The translations under genes and the position numbers were made by a program. This document shows, one piece after another, positions 47,301-55,212 of a stretch of DNA of 64,000 bases. The stretch is from contig JAKLLG010000003.1 in assembly GCA_023150275.1 (NCBI GenBank), positions 62,001-126,000 on the forward strand, in the 5' to 3' direction. The notes under the pieces were generated by a model that ran no database searches, was not told the origin of the DNA, and was given only the letters and a program-made list of their open reading frames with translations. Positions within the stretch are counted from its first letter, which is position 1, and each line of letters opens with the position of its first letter. Source of the stretch: Rhodocyclaceae bacterium. GTDB lineage: Bacteria > Pseudomonadota > Gammaproteobacteria > Burkholderiales > Rhodocyclaceae.

Positions 47301-47607
47301 CCGCGATGCGCAGGCCCAGCGACTCGTACGCCTCGAAGAAACGGGCGACATGCAGCTCGGCTTCATCCCGCTGCGCGCTGTCGCTGGTGGTGTTGGCCTG
47401 ATAGACGAGACGCATCATGTCCACCACTGCCTGCCGCAGATGCTCGGCCTCGTGGCGGGCTGCAAGGGTCGGCGCCAGATGTTTCTCCAGCACCTGCTCG
47501 TCGATGCGCAGGTTGCGCAGGTTCAGCGCGGCGCTGCCGGCGATGAACAGGCAGAGCGCCGTGAACAGGACCCACAGCATCGTATGCAGCTTGTTGGGAC
47601 GCTTCAT
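44326..47607 (-). CDS. Membrane PAS-GAF-PAS-GGDEF-EAL cyclic-di-GMP protein
   Basis: A 1093-residue sensor. Membrane helices at about 10-29 and 195-212 bound a periplasmic four-helix-like sensor segment. A HAMP-like linker, PAS (about 268-365), GAF (about 370-540), PAS (about 540-660), GGDEF (746-750, RQGGDEF) and EAL (873-875, GLEALVRW) domains follow. Both active-site motifs look intact. The PAS-GGDEF-EAL half closely resembles the protein at 34994-37135 ([16 protein letters not shown] versus [16 protein letters not shown]), suggesting duplication. Monocistronic. Confidence 0.93.
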   Translation of the reverse strand: MKRPNKLHTMLWVLFTALCLFIAGSAALNLRNLRIDEQVLEKHLAPTLAARHEAEHLRQAVVDMMRLVYQANTTSDSAQRDEAELHVARFFEAYESLGLRIAALPQGDHAHTQTLAYHVRIGNSFRHISNSALTVLGDAGKGRADEGQLAHMRFSTAALTEELNRFVALLEDDVEQAMRESRARASDTRKQQQASIIIALMAMLAFFLFFHFRLVRPTRALAGFLARARQTPLEIGERYRARHDDEIAAIGADINALLDQMQSTGISRDFVGHVFDSAPLPLFLIDTDRRIRRCNISARHLHGDNPEGLPIEEYLCPVKIGDNEGEWLAADGTKTPVLVSVAEIFDRQLDGAGLVIGLADLTHRKHTESALQRRERLLKALSEAGSLLLKPHVEDPIPVTLALIGNAIGADRGSIVEAMQAQGGTSNILRYRWHADGRRSEQTPMPCENGIAQWRERLIAGEALCVVCDDASQEEKAWLAANGIAAMIVLPIHVEDALWGFIGFSNAGQARHWLDEDVQVLQTIATNIGHLMLQERALAQLRLSAQVFAESGEAIAVTDVRGAFVSVNRAFTEVTGYSFDEVRGQNPRILQSGRHDSAFYAAMWKKLAETGGWQGEVWNRRKSGEIYPEWLNITAVRDPGGEIKHYVAIFSDITERKAAHARIEYLAHHDPLTGLPNRSLLRERLEQEISRARRTEAHIGVLFLDLDRFKTINDSLGHAVGDRLLREVANRLRTSLRDSDIVCRQGGDEFIVVLPDLKSGTDAAHAARQLIDALHQPVDVGSQVIHTSTSIGIAVFPEDGHTTSALLKAADMAMYHAKESQRGTFSFFTRELNERANERMALDSRLRAAVQQREFHLHFQPQWSLGDGRLTGLEALVRWPCDGEWISPARFIPIAEENGQIVALGAWIMEEACTQAARWRTRGFSLTVAVNVSPVQVRRDDLAGRVRHVLKKTGLPAEALELEITESLMMGDDPQALSVLAALKELGIKLAIDDFGTGYSNLAYLKRFNVDRLKIDQSFVRDIDRKPEAAAIVNAVIGMGRQLGLNTLAEGVETEAERAALTKAGCDDVQGYLLGRPMPAEAIDALLGSTAAR

Positions 47608-47810
47608 TGGAGACGGCTCGTCGGGTTGCGGTTCTCTGTCATGTCATGCATCGCGGTGTCGGGCGGGTGCGGCCGGAGCACCACAGACGGCGGCGAACCT
47701 GACCAGAGGCAGGCAAAAACCTGTGCGCATTGCTTTGGCATGCGCAGTGCGAGATTGTCGGGGGCGGCTTCGATGCCCCCCTTGATCTGCGTCAATTCGG
47801 GATGCTGACG

Positions 47811-47835
47811 CAATAAAGCCGCCCGCAGGCGGCTT
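47811..47835 (-). terminator. Terminator of the peroxiredoxin gene
   Basis: An 8-bp stem AAGCCGCC/GGCGGCTT with loop CGCA (47816-47835), followed on the minus strand by TTTATTG. It lies 21 bases beyond the peroxiredoxin stop codon. Confidence 0.85.
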
Positions 47836-47855
47836 CCGGTTGCAGGAGCAGATGC

Positions 47856-48455
47856 TCAGAGTTCCTTGGCGTTTTCCGCCAGATACCTGGCAACGCCATC
47901 CGGCGAGGCGGTCATGCCTTTCTTGCCCTTCTGCCAGCCGGCCGGGCAGACCTCACCGTGTTCCTCCGTGAATTGCAGCGCATCGACCATGCGCAGCATT
48001 TCGTCGACGTTGCGGCCGAGCGGCAGGTCGTTCACTACCTGGTGACGGACGATGCCATTCTTGTCGATCAGGAAGGAGCCGCGGAAGGCGACGCCGGCGG
48101 GTTCAAACTCGACATCGTAGGCGCGGCAGATTTCGTGCTTCACGTCGGCCACCAGCGGGTACTGCACCTGGCCGATGCCGCCCTTCTCGATCGGCGTGTT
48201 CTTCCAGGCGAGGTGGGTGAACTGCGAGTCGATCGAGACACCGATGACTTCGACGCCGCGCTGCTTGAACTCATCCAGCCGGTGATCGAAGGCGATCAGT
48301 TCGGACGGACAGACGAAGGTGAAGTCGAGCGGGTAGAAGAACATCACCACATATTTGCCCTTGAACTCGGAGAGCTTCAGGGGCTTCATTTCATTGTTGC
48401 CAAAGACAGCGGTTGCAGTGAAATCCGGGGCTTGCTTGCCGACGAGTACGGCCAT
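47856..48455 (-). CDS. 2-Cys peroxiredoxin (AhpC/Prx1 type)
   Basis: A 199-residue typical 2-Cys peroxiredoxin that reduces hydrogen peroxide and organic peroxides. Peroxidatic Cys49 (DFTFVCPSE) and resolving Cys170 (GEVCPAGW) are both present. The GGIG loop resembles the GGLG of sensitive peroxiredoxins, but the C-terminal YF segment is lacking (ends YLAENAKEL). The start ATG at 48455 has AAGGAGA before it. No AhpF gene is adjacent, so thioredoxin or another reductase is needed. Confidence 0.94.
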   Translation of the reverse strand: MAVLVGKQAPDFTATAVFGNNEMKPLKLSEFKGKYVVMFFYPLDFTFVCPSELIAFDHRLDEFKQRGVEVIGVSIDSQFTHLAWKNTPIEKGGIGQVQYPLVADVKHEICRAYDVEFEPAGVAFRGSFLIDKNGIVRHQVVNDLPLGRNVDEMLRMVDALQFTEEHGEVCPAGWQKGKKGMTASPDGVARYLAENAKEL

Positions 48456-48543
48456 GGTTCTTCTCCTTGTATGAGCGGGTTGTGGGGATGACAGAGTACT
48501 TGGTTTCGCTGCGCCGGCGAAAGTTCCGCGCAGCGTCATACGC

Positions 48544-48834
48544 TCAGGCGGTGGGGGCTTGCGTGAAACCAGACAGCGCCACCTGTTCGTCGCCGTCCGC
48601 GCAGTGCACGTCGCTGACACGGGCCGCCGGCGGGCCATGTTGCGCCCACGCGGTGATGTTCTCGACGGCAGTGGGGGTGCCGCGTACCAGCGCCTCGACG
48701 CTGCCGTCGTGCCGGTTGCGCACCCAGCCGGCGAGCCCGAGGTGCTGCGCCTCGCGGCACAGCGACCAGCGGAAGCCGACGCCCTGAACGAGGCCGCGAA
48801 TGCGCAGCTTGCGGGTGATGATGCCGGAATCCAT
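48544..48834 (-). CDS. acyP: Acylphosphatase
   Basis: A 96-residue acylphosphatase hydrolysing carboxyl-phosphate bonds. The signature is intact: RGLVQGVGFRWSLCREA with catalytic arginine, and GWVRNRHDGSVEALV with the essential Asn. Divergent from the DAB operon, 97 bases away, and upstream of the peroxiredoxin gene on the same strand. Whether it takes part in inorganic carbon metabolism is not suggested by sequence. Confidence 0.92.
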   Translation of the reverse strand: MDSGIITRKLRIRGLVQGVGFRWSLCREAQHLGLAGWVRNRHDGSVEALVRGTPTAVENITAWAQHGPPAARVSDVHCADGDEQVALSGFTQAPTA

Positions 48835-48862
48835 GCTCGACTGCCCTCAAAGTCAGCGGTAC

Positions 48863-48871
48863 TGGCATAAT
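48863..48871 (+). promoter_or_regulatory. Putative extended -10 of the DAB operon
   Basis: TGGCATAAT is an extended -10 (TGn plus CATAAT, 5/6) with no clear -35 box. It would start transcription near 48878, before a strong AGGAGG ribosome site. Confidence 0.4.
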
Positions 48872-48914
48872 CGTCGTCCATGACAAGGATAATTTCAACA
48901 GGAGGCACAGCACG

Positions 48915-48938
48915 ATGATGGGGAATCCCGTGTGCTGA
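48915..48938 (+). CDS. Leader mini-ORF at the head of the DAB operon
   Basis: Seven codons (MMGNPVC) preceded by a perfect AGGAGG (48900-48905) at 9 bases. Its stop (48936-48938) lies beyond the GTG start (48932) of the first operon gene, in another frame. Translation of the mini-ORF would end on top of that start, which suits coupling or regulation. The strong ribosome site does not serve the GTG directly. It could also mean the start annotation of the main gene is wrong. Confidence 0.45.
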   Translation: MMGNPVC

Positions 48939-50380
48939 AGTTTCTGTTGCTCCTGCCCTTGTCCGGCGCGCTCCTCGTCGCGCTGATGCCGGCACGGCGC
49001 TCGCAGCTGATCCGCACCCTCGCCGCCGGCGTTGCCGGCGCCACCTGTCTTCTCTCCCTGTTCGTCGTCGCCTCCTTCGATGCCGCTGAAGGCGCCCAGC
49101 AGTTCTTCGAAACCCGCCCGTGGAACCCGCGCGTCGGCTCCAGCTTCGCGCTCGGCGTCGATGGCATTTCGCTGCCGATGGTCGCCTTGTCGACCCTGCT
49201 CTCGCTGATCGCGGTGGTCGCCTCAACCGGCATCCGCACCGGCGCCCGGCTCTACTTCTCGCTGCTGCTGGTGCTCGAAGCGTCGATGCTCGGCGTGTTC
49301 ATGGCGCGCGACTGGTCGCTGTTCTACGTGTTCTGGGAATTCACGCTGATCCCGCTGTTCTTCCTGATCGATCGCATGGGCGGCGCCAACCGCCACCGCG
49401 CGGCGCTCAACTTCGTGCTGTACACGCTCGGCGGTTCGGTGTTCATGCTCGTGGCGCTGCTGCTCCTCTACGATGCGGCGCCGGGGCACAGCTTCGCAAT
49501 GGCCGACATGGCCGCCGGCGGGCGCGATCTGCCGCTCGCCACGCAACTGCTGGTCTTCGCCGGCCTCTTCATCGGCTTCGGCGTCAAAATGCCGGTGGTG
49601 CCGCTGCATGGCTGGCTGCCGCTGGCGCACGTCGAGGCGCCGAGCCCGGTGTCGATCCTGCTCTCCGGCGTGCTGCTCAAGATGGGCGGCTACGGCCTCA
49701 TCCGCGCGGCGGAAACGCTGCCGGCGGCGGTGCACTCGCTACAGCCGTATCTGGCGGCGCTGGCGCTGGTTTCGCTGGTGCACGGCAGCGTGCTCGCCTG
49801 GCGACAGACCGACCTGAAGCGCATGGTGGCCTATTCCTCGGTGGCGCACATGGGGGTCGTGCTGCTCGGCATCGCGACGCTGAACGCCACCGGGCTCGCC
49901 GGTGCGGTGTTCCAGATGAGCGCACACGGGCTTGCCGCCGCACTGCTCTTCCTGCTTGTCGGCATCCTCTACCAGCGCACGCACACGCGCGAGCTGGGCG
50001 AAATCGGCCGCCTCGACAGCGCGCCGAAGCTCGCCTTCCTGCTCGCTTTCGCGCTGCTCGCCGCCGCCGGCCTGCCGGGCAGCGCCGGCTTCATCGCCGA
50101 ACTGCACGTGCTCATCGGGGGCTTCGCGCACTGGCAGGGCTGGGTCGCGGTGCTCATGCTCGGCGTGCTGATCGGCGCCACCTATGCGCTGCGCGTCAGC
50201 GGGCGCCTGTGCTTCGGCACGCGGCCGCATCCGCTGGCGGTGGCCGATCTCAATCGTGTCGAGCAGGTCGCCGCCGGTCTGCTTGCCGCCGGCATCGTCG
50301 GCATCGGCTTCTATCCGGGCCCGCTGCTGACGTTGTCGGCGGCATCGGTGCGCGGGCTCGCCGCCCTGTTCGGAGCCTGA
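48932..50380 (+). CDS. NuoM/MrpD-like proton-translocating subunit, DAB operon paralog 1
   Basis: A 482-residue polytopic membrane protein of the PF00361 proton-channel family. It keeps the key residues of NuoM: Glu136 (FWEFTLIPLFFLI, TM5), Lys219 and Lys250 (GFGVKMPVVPLHGWLP, VLLKMGGYGL; TM7 and TM8) and Glu390 (GFIAELHVL, TM12). It starts with GTG, shared with the leader mini-ORF, and ends one base before dabA. No other nuo or mrp gene is near, so it is not part of complex I here. By context it couples proton flux to DabA, as DabB does. Confidence 0.88.
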   Translation: MLKFLLLLPLSGALLVALMPARRSQLIRTLAAGVAGATCLLSLFVVASFDAAEGAQQFFETRPWNPRVGSSFALGVDGISLPMVALSTLLSLIAVVASTGIRTGARLYFSLLLVLEASMLGVFMARDWSLFYVFWEFTLIPLFFLIDRMGGANRHRAALNFVLYTLGGSVFMLVALLLLYDAAPGHSFAMADMAAGGRDLPLATQLLVFAGLFIGFGVKMPVVPLHGWLPLAHVEAPSPVSILLSGVLLKMGGYGLIRAAETLPAAVHSLQPYLAALALVSLVHGSVLAWRQTDLKRMVAYSSVAHMGVVLLGIATLNATGLAGAVFQMSAHGLAAALLFLLVGILYQRTHTRELGEIGRLDSAPKLAFLLAFALLAAAGLPGSAGFIAELHVLIGGFAHWQGWVAVLMLGVLIGATYALRVSGRLCFGTRPHPLAVADLNRVEQVAAGLLAAGIVGIGFYPGPLLTLSAASVRGLAALFGA

Positions 50381-50381
50381 G

Positions 50382-53300
50382 ATGAGCAGCGCCACGCACG
50401 ACGCCGCACACGATACTCCGCAGATGCCGCGCTCGCTGCGCGAGCGGCTGGCCATGTGGGTTGGCGAGCTGGAACATGTGCTGCCGGCACAGGCGCCGAT
50501 CCGCAATTTCGTACACCACAACACCCTGCACGGCTTGCAGCATCTGCCGTTTCCGGAGGCGCTGGCCGAGGCCCGGCAACTCACCGGCGCCAATCCCTGG
50601 CTTGGCGAACAGCGCTGCCGCGAATATCTCGCCGCCGGCCGCATCATGCGTGAGGATCTGCTAGCGGCGCTGGCGATGGCCGATGTCGTCACGCCAGACG
50701 AACTCGCCGCGCCGCTCGCGGATTTTGCGGGCCTTGCCCGTCGCGATGCGCTGCTGGCTGCGTTCGAGCGCGATCTGGCGCCGGTCAGCGAGGCGCGCTG
50801 CGCGTGGCTGGTCGGCGAGGGTGGCGCGCTGGCGGCGCCGGGCGCGGCGGCGCTGTGGCAGGCCTGCGGCGAAGTGCTCGGTCTGATTGAGGCAACGGTT
50901 GCGAAGAATGAGTTCGATGTGCTCTTCGCCGACGTCGCCAGCGTTGTCGACGAAGACGAAGATGACCAGCGCTGGATGTTCGAGGCGCGCGCGCTGTGGT
51001 CGGTGCTGGTCGGTCGCCTCGGCCGTGAATGGACGCTATCCACGCTGCTTGCCCGACTCACCGGCGAGGATGTGCTTGAACAGGTGCGCCCGACACTGAT
51101 ACGACACCTGGCGGCGCATCTCGACCTCGGCATCGCGGCCTGGCGCAACCCGCAGCGCGGACGTGGCTTCTATGCTGCGTGGCGGGCCAGCGCCGGCGTC
51201 GATTTCGGCTGGGAGCTCGACGAGTGGCTGGCGGCGCGCGAGGAAATCGCACGCCTGCCGGAAGATCCGCTGGAAACGATCGAACGCGAACTGATGCACC
51301 TCGGTCCGGACGAGAGCCATTGGGGCGACTATCTGCGCCGCCTGGCGCTCGAACTGCCGGGCTGGTCCGGCATGTTCCTCTGGCACGATCGCCACGGCAG
51401 AGGTACCGCCGAGGCACCGGTCGCGATGGTTGATTACCTCGCGGTGCGGCTGGTGCTCGAACGCGTCTGCTGCGAGGAACTGGTGCACCGCATCTGGGGG
51501 TTGCCGTTGTTCCTCTCCGAGCTGGGCGACCACTTTCTGTTCCACCCGGCCGAACTCCGCGTGCGCCATGATTTCTTCGCCGGCGTGCTCGGCGAGGCCG
51601 AGGCGCACGAGGCGCGGCGTCTGCTCGCCGGCGACCCGGGAACGGCGGGCTGGGAAGCGCTGGCGCGACGGATCGCCAGCGGCCCGGGAAAAATCGCGGC
51701 ACGGGTGCGGCAGCGCTGGCCGCTGTTCGCGCTGTGCCGGGCGCTCGGCATCGATGGCGCGCAACTCGCGGTGGCGGGCCGTGCCGGTGCCGACGCGCTG
51801 CTCGACGCGGCCTGTCTCGATGCCGGGCAGCGCGCCTGGGTCTGGCTGCTCGCCTACGAACGCAACTACCGCGAACAGGTGTTCGCCGCGCTGGTCGCGA
51901 ACCATGGCCGTGGCGAAGCACCGGCCATGCCCGCCGCGCAGCTCGTCTTCTGCATGGACGATCGCGAGGAGGGCACGCGCCGCCATCTCGAAGAAGTGAA
52001 TCCCGCGCTCGAAACCTTCGGCGCTGCCGGCTTCTTCGGCGTGCCGATGTACTGGCTCGGCGTGGACGACAGCGCATCGACGGCGCTGTGCCCGGTGGTG
52101 GTGACGCCCGGCAATGAAGTGCGCGAGGTCGCGGCCCCCGGCGATGAAGCGGCCCTGCAGGCGCATCGCCAGCGCCGCGCGCTGCGGCTGGAATGGCAGG
52201 AACGGCTGCACCGCACCACGCGCGATGGCACGCTGAGCGCGCCCTTGCTGACCGCGCTGGCGGCGCCTTTCGCGGCGGCGGCCTTCTTCCTGCAAGCGCT
52301 CTCGCCCGCCGTGCTCGGCAATCTGCTGCGCCGGCGCCGCGAATCCTTCGAGCCACTGCCGGCAACGCGGGCTGCGGTTGCCGCGGATGAATTGCCGGCA
52401 GCGGCCGCCACCGTCGCAGCAAGTACAGCGAGCCCAGTGAATGCAGCCGATGTGCGCGCCGGATTTTCCGATGACGAACAGGCCGAGCGTGTCGCCGGCT
52501 TCCTGAAAAGCATCGGGCTCGTTTCCCGTTTTGCGCCGCTGGTCGTGATCGTCGGCCATGGTTCCAACAGCGTGAACAATCCGCACGCCGCGGCCTACGA
52601 CTGCGGTGCCTGTTCCGGCCGTCACGGCGGGCCGAATGCGCGCGTCTTCGCGGCGATGGCCAACCGGCCGCAGGTGCGCGCACGGCTTGCCGCGCACGGC
52701 ATCGCGCTGCCGGAGCGCACCTGGTTTCTTGGCGGCGAACACAATACCGCGGACGAATCCTTCTCCTGGTACGACACCGATCTGCTGCCCGCCGAGCGGC
52801 AGGGCGATTTCGCGGCGCTAAGGCGCGACCTCGCCGAAGCGTCGCGCCGTCATGCCGTCGAGCGCTGCCGCCGCTTTGCCTCGGCGCCGTTTGCGAAGGC
52901 GCCGCCGACCCCGGCACGCGCGCTGCGTCACCTCTTCAGCCGCCGCGCGGACTGGGCCGAGGCGCGGCCGGAACTCGGCCACGCGACGGTAGCCGTCGGC
53001 TTCATCGGGCGTCGTGCGATGAGTCGGGGCACCTTCTTCGACCGCCGCAGTTTCCTCATCTCCTACGACCCGACGGGTGACGCCGACGGCAAGATCCTCG
53101 AATCCACCCTGCTTGCCGCCGGCCCGGTCGGTGCCGGCATCGCGCTCGAATATTATTTTTCCACCGTCGATAACCGCGGCTTCGGTTGCGGCAGCAAGAT
53201 CACGCACAACCTGTCCGGCCTGCTCGGCGTGATGGAAGGCACGGCCTCTGATCTGCGTACCGGACTGCCGCAGCAGATGATCGAGATCCATGAGCCGATG

Positions 53301-53573
53301 CGCCTCCTGCTGGTGCTTGAACAGACGCCGGAAACGATCGCGGCGATCTACGCCCGGCAGGCGCCGCTGCAGGAACTGATCGGCAACGGCTGGGTGGTTG
53401 TCGCCAGCAAGTCGCCGGACAGCGCCGCCATCCATCTCTTCGATCCGGCGCGCGGCTGGCAAGCCTGGCAGGGCTCGCCCGACGCCGTGCCGCACGCACG
53501 CGATTCGGCAAGCTGGCTCGGGGCGCACCGCGAACCACTGCCGCCGGCGCTGCTCGGGGAGGTTGCGGCATGA
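50382..53573 (+). CDS. dabA: DabA, inorganic carbon accumulation catalytic subunit (DUF2309)
   Basis: A 1063-residue DUF2309 protein. In DAB complexes, DabA is a beta-carbonic-anhydrase-like zinc enzyme that makes bicarbonate from CO2, coupled to ion flow through the membrane partner. All four active-site residues known from Halothiobacillus neapolitanus DabA are seen: Cys524 and Asp526 (LVFCMDDREEG), His726 (VIVGHGSNSV) and Cys741 (AAYDCGACSG), with the same 2- and 15-residue spacing as published for C351/D353 and H524/C539. The N-terminal part (about 1-500) is longer than in H. neapolitanus. No signal peptide; likely cytoplasmic, on the membrane partner. It begins one base after the first Nuo-like gene, and its stop overlaps the 38-codon mini-ORF. 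Confidence 0.93.
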   Translation: MSSATHDAAHDTPQMPRSLRERLAMWVGELEHVLPAQAPIRNFVHHNTLHGLQHLPFPEALAEARQLTGANPWLGEQRCREYLAAGRIMREDLLAALAMADVVTPDELAAPLADFAGLARRDALLAAFERDLAPVSEARCAWLVGEGGALAAPGAAALWQACGEVLGLIEATVAKNEFDVLFADVASVVDEDEDDQRWMFEARALWSVLVGRLGREWTLSTLLARLTGEDVLEQVRPTLIRHLAAHLDLGIAAWRNPQRGRGFYAAWRASAGVDFGWELDEWLAAREEIARLPEDPLETIERELMHLGPDESHWGDYLRRLALELPGWSGMFLWHDRHGRGTAEAPVAMVDYLAVRLVLERVCCEELVHRIWGLPLFLSELGDHFLFHPAELRVRHDFFAGVLGEAEAHEARRLLAGDPGTAGWEALARRIASGPGKIAARVRQRWPLFALCRALGIDGAQLAVAGRAGADALLDAACLDAGQRAWVWLLAYERNYREQVFAALVANHGRGEAPAMPAAQLVFCMDDREEGTRRHLEEVNPALETFGAAGFFGVPMYWLGVDDSASTALCPVVVTPGNEVREVAAPGDEAALQAHRQRRALRLEWQERLHRTTRDGTLSAPLLTALAAPFAAAAFFLQALSPAVLGNLLRRRRESFEPLPATRAAVAADELPAAAATVAASTASPVNAADVRAGFSDDEQAERVAGFLKSIGLVSRFAPLVVIVGHGSNSVNNPHAAAYDCGACSGRHGGPNARVFAAMANRPQVRARLAAHGIALPERTWFLGGEHNTADESFSWYDTDLLPAERQGDFAALRRDLAEASRRHAVERCRRFASAPFAKAPPTPARALRHLFSRRADWAEARPELGHATVAVGFIGRRAMSRGTFFDRRSFLISYDPTGDADGKILESTLLAAGPVGAGIALEYYFSTVDNRGFGCGSKITHNLSGLLGVMEGTASDLRTGLPQQMIEIHEPMRLLLVLEQTPETIAAIYARQAPLQELIGNGWVVVASKSPDSAAIHLFDPARGWQAWQGSPDAVPHARDSASWLGAHREPLPPALLGEVAA

Positions 53574-53686
53574 GCGCCCCGCACGGCCGCCCGCAGGGGC
53601 GCCAGCCAGGAACCGGCGCCGCGCAGCGGCAAACCGTCATCACCCCCTTCCTCGGGATGGGGGATGGGGGGAAGGGCGTCCCATGA
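53570..53686 (+). CDS. 38-codon mini-ORF bridging dabA and the NuoL-like gene
   Basis: A 38-residue Gly/Pro-rich reading frame with ATGA overlaps at both ends: its ATG overlaps the dabA stop, and its TGA overlaps the ATG of the next gene. It has no recognised homology, signal or membrane segment. The exact double overlap suggests a translational coupling device in place of a 109-base gap. GGGGGAAGGG near its end would serve the next gene as ribosome site. A real peptide is not proved. Confidence 0.45.
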   Translation: MSAPHGRPQGRQPGTGAAQRQTVITPFLGMGDGGKGVP

Positions 53687-55212
53687 ACCTCGCCTTCGAT
53701 GCGCTGCTGGAGGCGGCGCTGATCCTGACCCCGCTGGTGGCCGTGCTGGTCGCGCTGCCGCTCGCTGCTGCGTTGCTGATCGGCCTGCGTCTGCTGGCCG
53801 GTGTGCAGGGCGATGCGAGCGAGGGCATGACGGCGGCGCTGGCGCGCGGCAGTGCGTTCGCGGCGCTGCTCCTCGCGGGCCTGCTCGCCGTCGGCGCCTG
53901 CGCCGACAACGCGACAGCCAGCCTGCGCCTTGGCACCTGGCTCGCCGCCGGCGATTTCGCGGTGGCCTTCTCCTTCGCCACCGACGCGCGCTCGCTGCTC
54001 TTCGCCGCGCTGATCGCCTTCGTCGCCTGGGCGACGCTGATCTTCTCCGCGAAATACCTGCATCGCGAGGCCGGCTTCCACCGCTTCTTCTTTGCGATGT
54101 GCCTTTTCCTCGCCGGCATGCTGCTGATCGTGCTCGCCGGCAACGCGGTGCTCGCCTTCGTCGGCTGGGAGCTGTGCGGGATCGCGTCGTGGCTGCTGAT
54201 CGGCTTTTCCGACGAGCGCCCGGTCGCCACCGGCAACGCGCTCTTCGTCTTTCTCGCCAACCGCATCGGCGATGCCGGCTTCCTGATGGCGATCGGCCTG
54301 GCCTACTGGTGGGTCGGCTCCGTCGAGTGGGGCATGATGGGCGGTGAGCAGCCGCTGGAGGCGGTGAAGGCGCGCATGCTGGCGCTCGGCTTCGTCATCG
54401 CGGCGCTCGCCAAGTCGGCGCAGTTGCCGTTCACGCCGTGGATCGCGCGCGCGCTGGAGGGGCCGACACCGTCCTCGTCCGTGTTCTACGGCGCGCTGAT
54501 GGTGCATGCCGGCGTCTTCTTGCTGCTGCGCATCGAGCCGCTGCTGCTGCAGGTGCCGGACATGCTGGCGGGCATTGCCATCGCCGGCCTCGCCACCGCC
54601 GTCTATGGCTGGCTGTGCGGGCGCGTGCAGAGCGACGTGAAATCGGCGCTGGCCTACGCCACGGTGACGCAGGTCGGCCTCATGTTTCTTGCCTGCGGCC
54701 TCGGCTGGTTCACGCTCGTCGCGTGCTATGCCGCGCTGCATGCGCTGTGGCGCGGCTACCAGTTCCTGATGGCGCCTTCCTACCTGTTGCTGGCGCCGCG
54801 TCCGGCACCCTTGCCGCCCGCGCTGACCGGCAATGTGACGCTCTATACCGCGGTGCTGCAGGGCTTCTGGCTGGACCGGCTGGCGCGCGGTTTGCTGCTG
54901 CGGCCGACGCTCTCGCTCGGTGCCGATATCCGCCAGTTCGACGACCGGGTTGTCGATCGCGCGCTGGGCATGCCCGACGAGTCAGCGCCGGCGCGCACGC
55001 TGGTGGGCAGCGGCTTTTTCGGCCGCCTGCTGGTGCGCATTTCCGAATCCCTGCAACTCCTGGAGGATCGCCTCGTTCTGGAAAGCGGCGGTGGTGGCAT
55101 GGCCCGTGTGCTGCGCCGCGTGGGCGATGCCGCGCGCGTACTCGAAGCGCTGCTCGAAGAGCCGCGCTATCTGATGCTGATGGTCATGGCGACCTTTGTG
55201 GTGATCCTGTGA
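53683..55212 (+). CDS. NuoL/MrpA-like subunit, DAB operon paralog 2 (DabB candidate)
   Basis: A 509-residue membrane protein of NuoL type: Glu163 (FVGWELCGIASWLLIGF, TM5), Lys244 (ALAKSAQLPFTPWIA, TM7) and His275 (ALMVHAGVF, TM8). After TM11 it lacks the TM12-14 core of NuoL (613 residues in E. coli) and has instead a charged segment (RQFDDRVVDRALGMPDE) and one final helix, like the NuoL and NdhF C-terminal tail. This shortened form resembles DabB of DAB systems. It overlaps the mini-ORF upstream and the next gene by 4 bases (GTGA). Confidence 0.85.
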   Translation: MNLAFDALLEAALILTPLVAVLVALPLAAALLIGLRLLAGVQGDASEGMTAALARGSAFAALLLAGLLAVGACADNATASLRLGTWLAAGDFAVAFSFATDARSLLFAALIAFVAWATLIFSAKYLHREAGFHRFFFAMCLFLAGMLLIVLAGNAVLAFVGWELCGIASWLLIGFSDERPVATGNALFVFLANRIGDAGFLMAIGLAYWWVGSVEWGMMGGEQPLEAVKARMLALGFVIAALAKSAQLPFTPWIARALEGPTPSSSVFYGALMVHAGVFLLLRIEPLLLQVPDMLAGIAIAGLATAVYGWLCGRVQSDVKSALAYATVTQVGLMFLACGLGWFTLVACYAALHALWRGYQFLMAPSYLLLAPRPAPLPPALTGNVTLYTAVLQGFWLDRLARGLLLRPTLSLGADIRQFDDRVVDRALGMPDESAPARTLVGSGFFGRLLVRISESLQLLEDRLVLESGGGGMARVLRRVGDAARVLEALLEEPRYLMLMVMATFVVIL

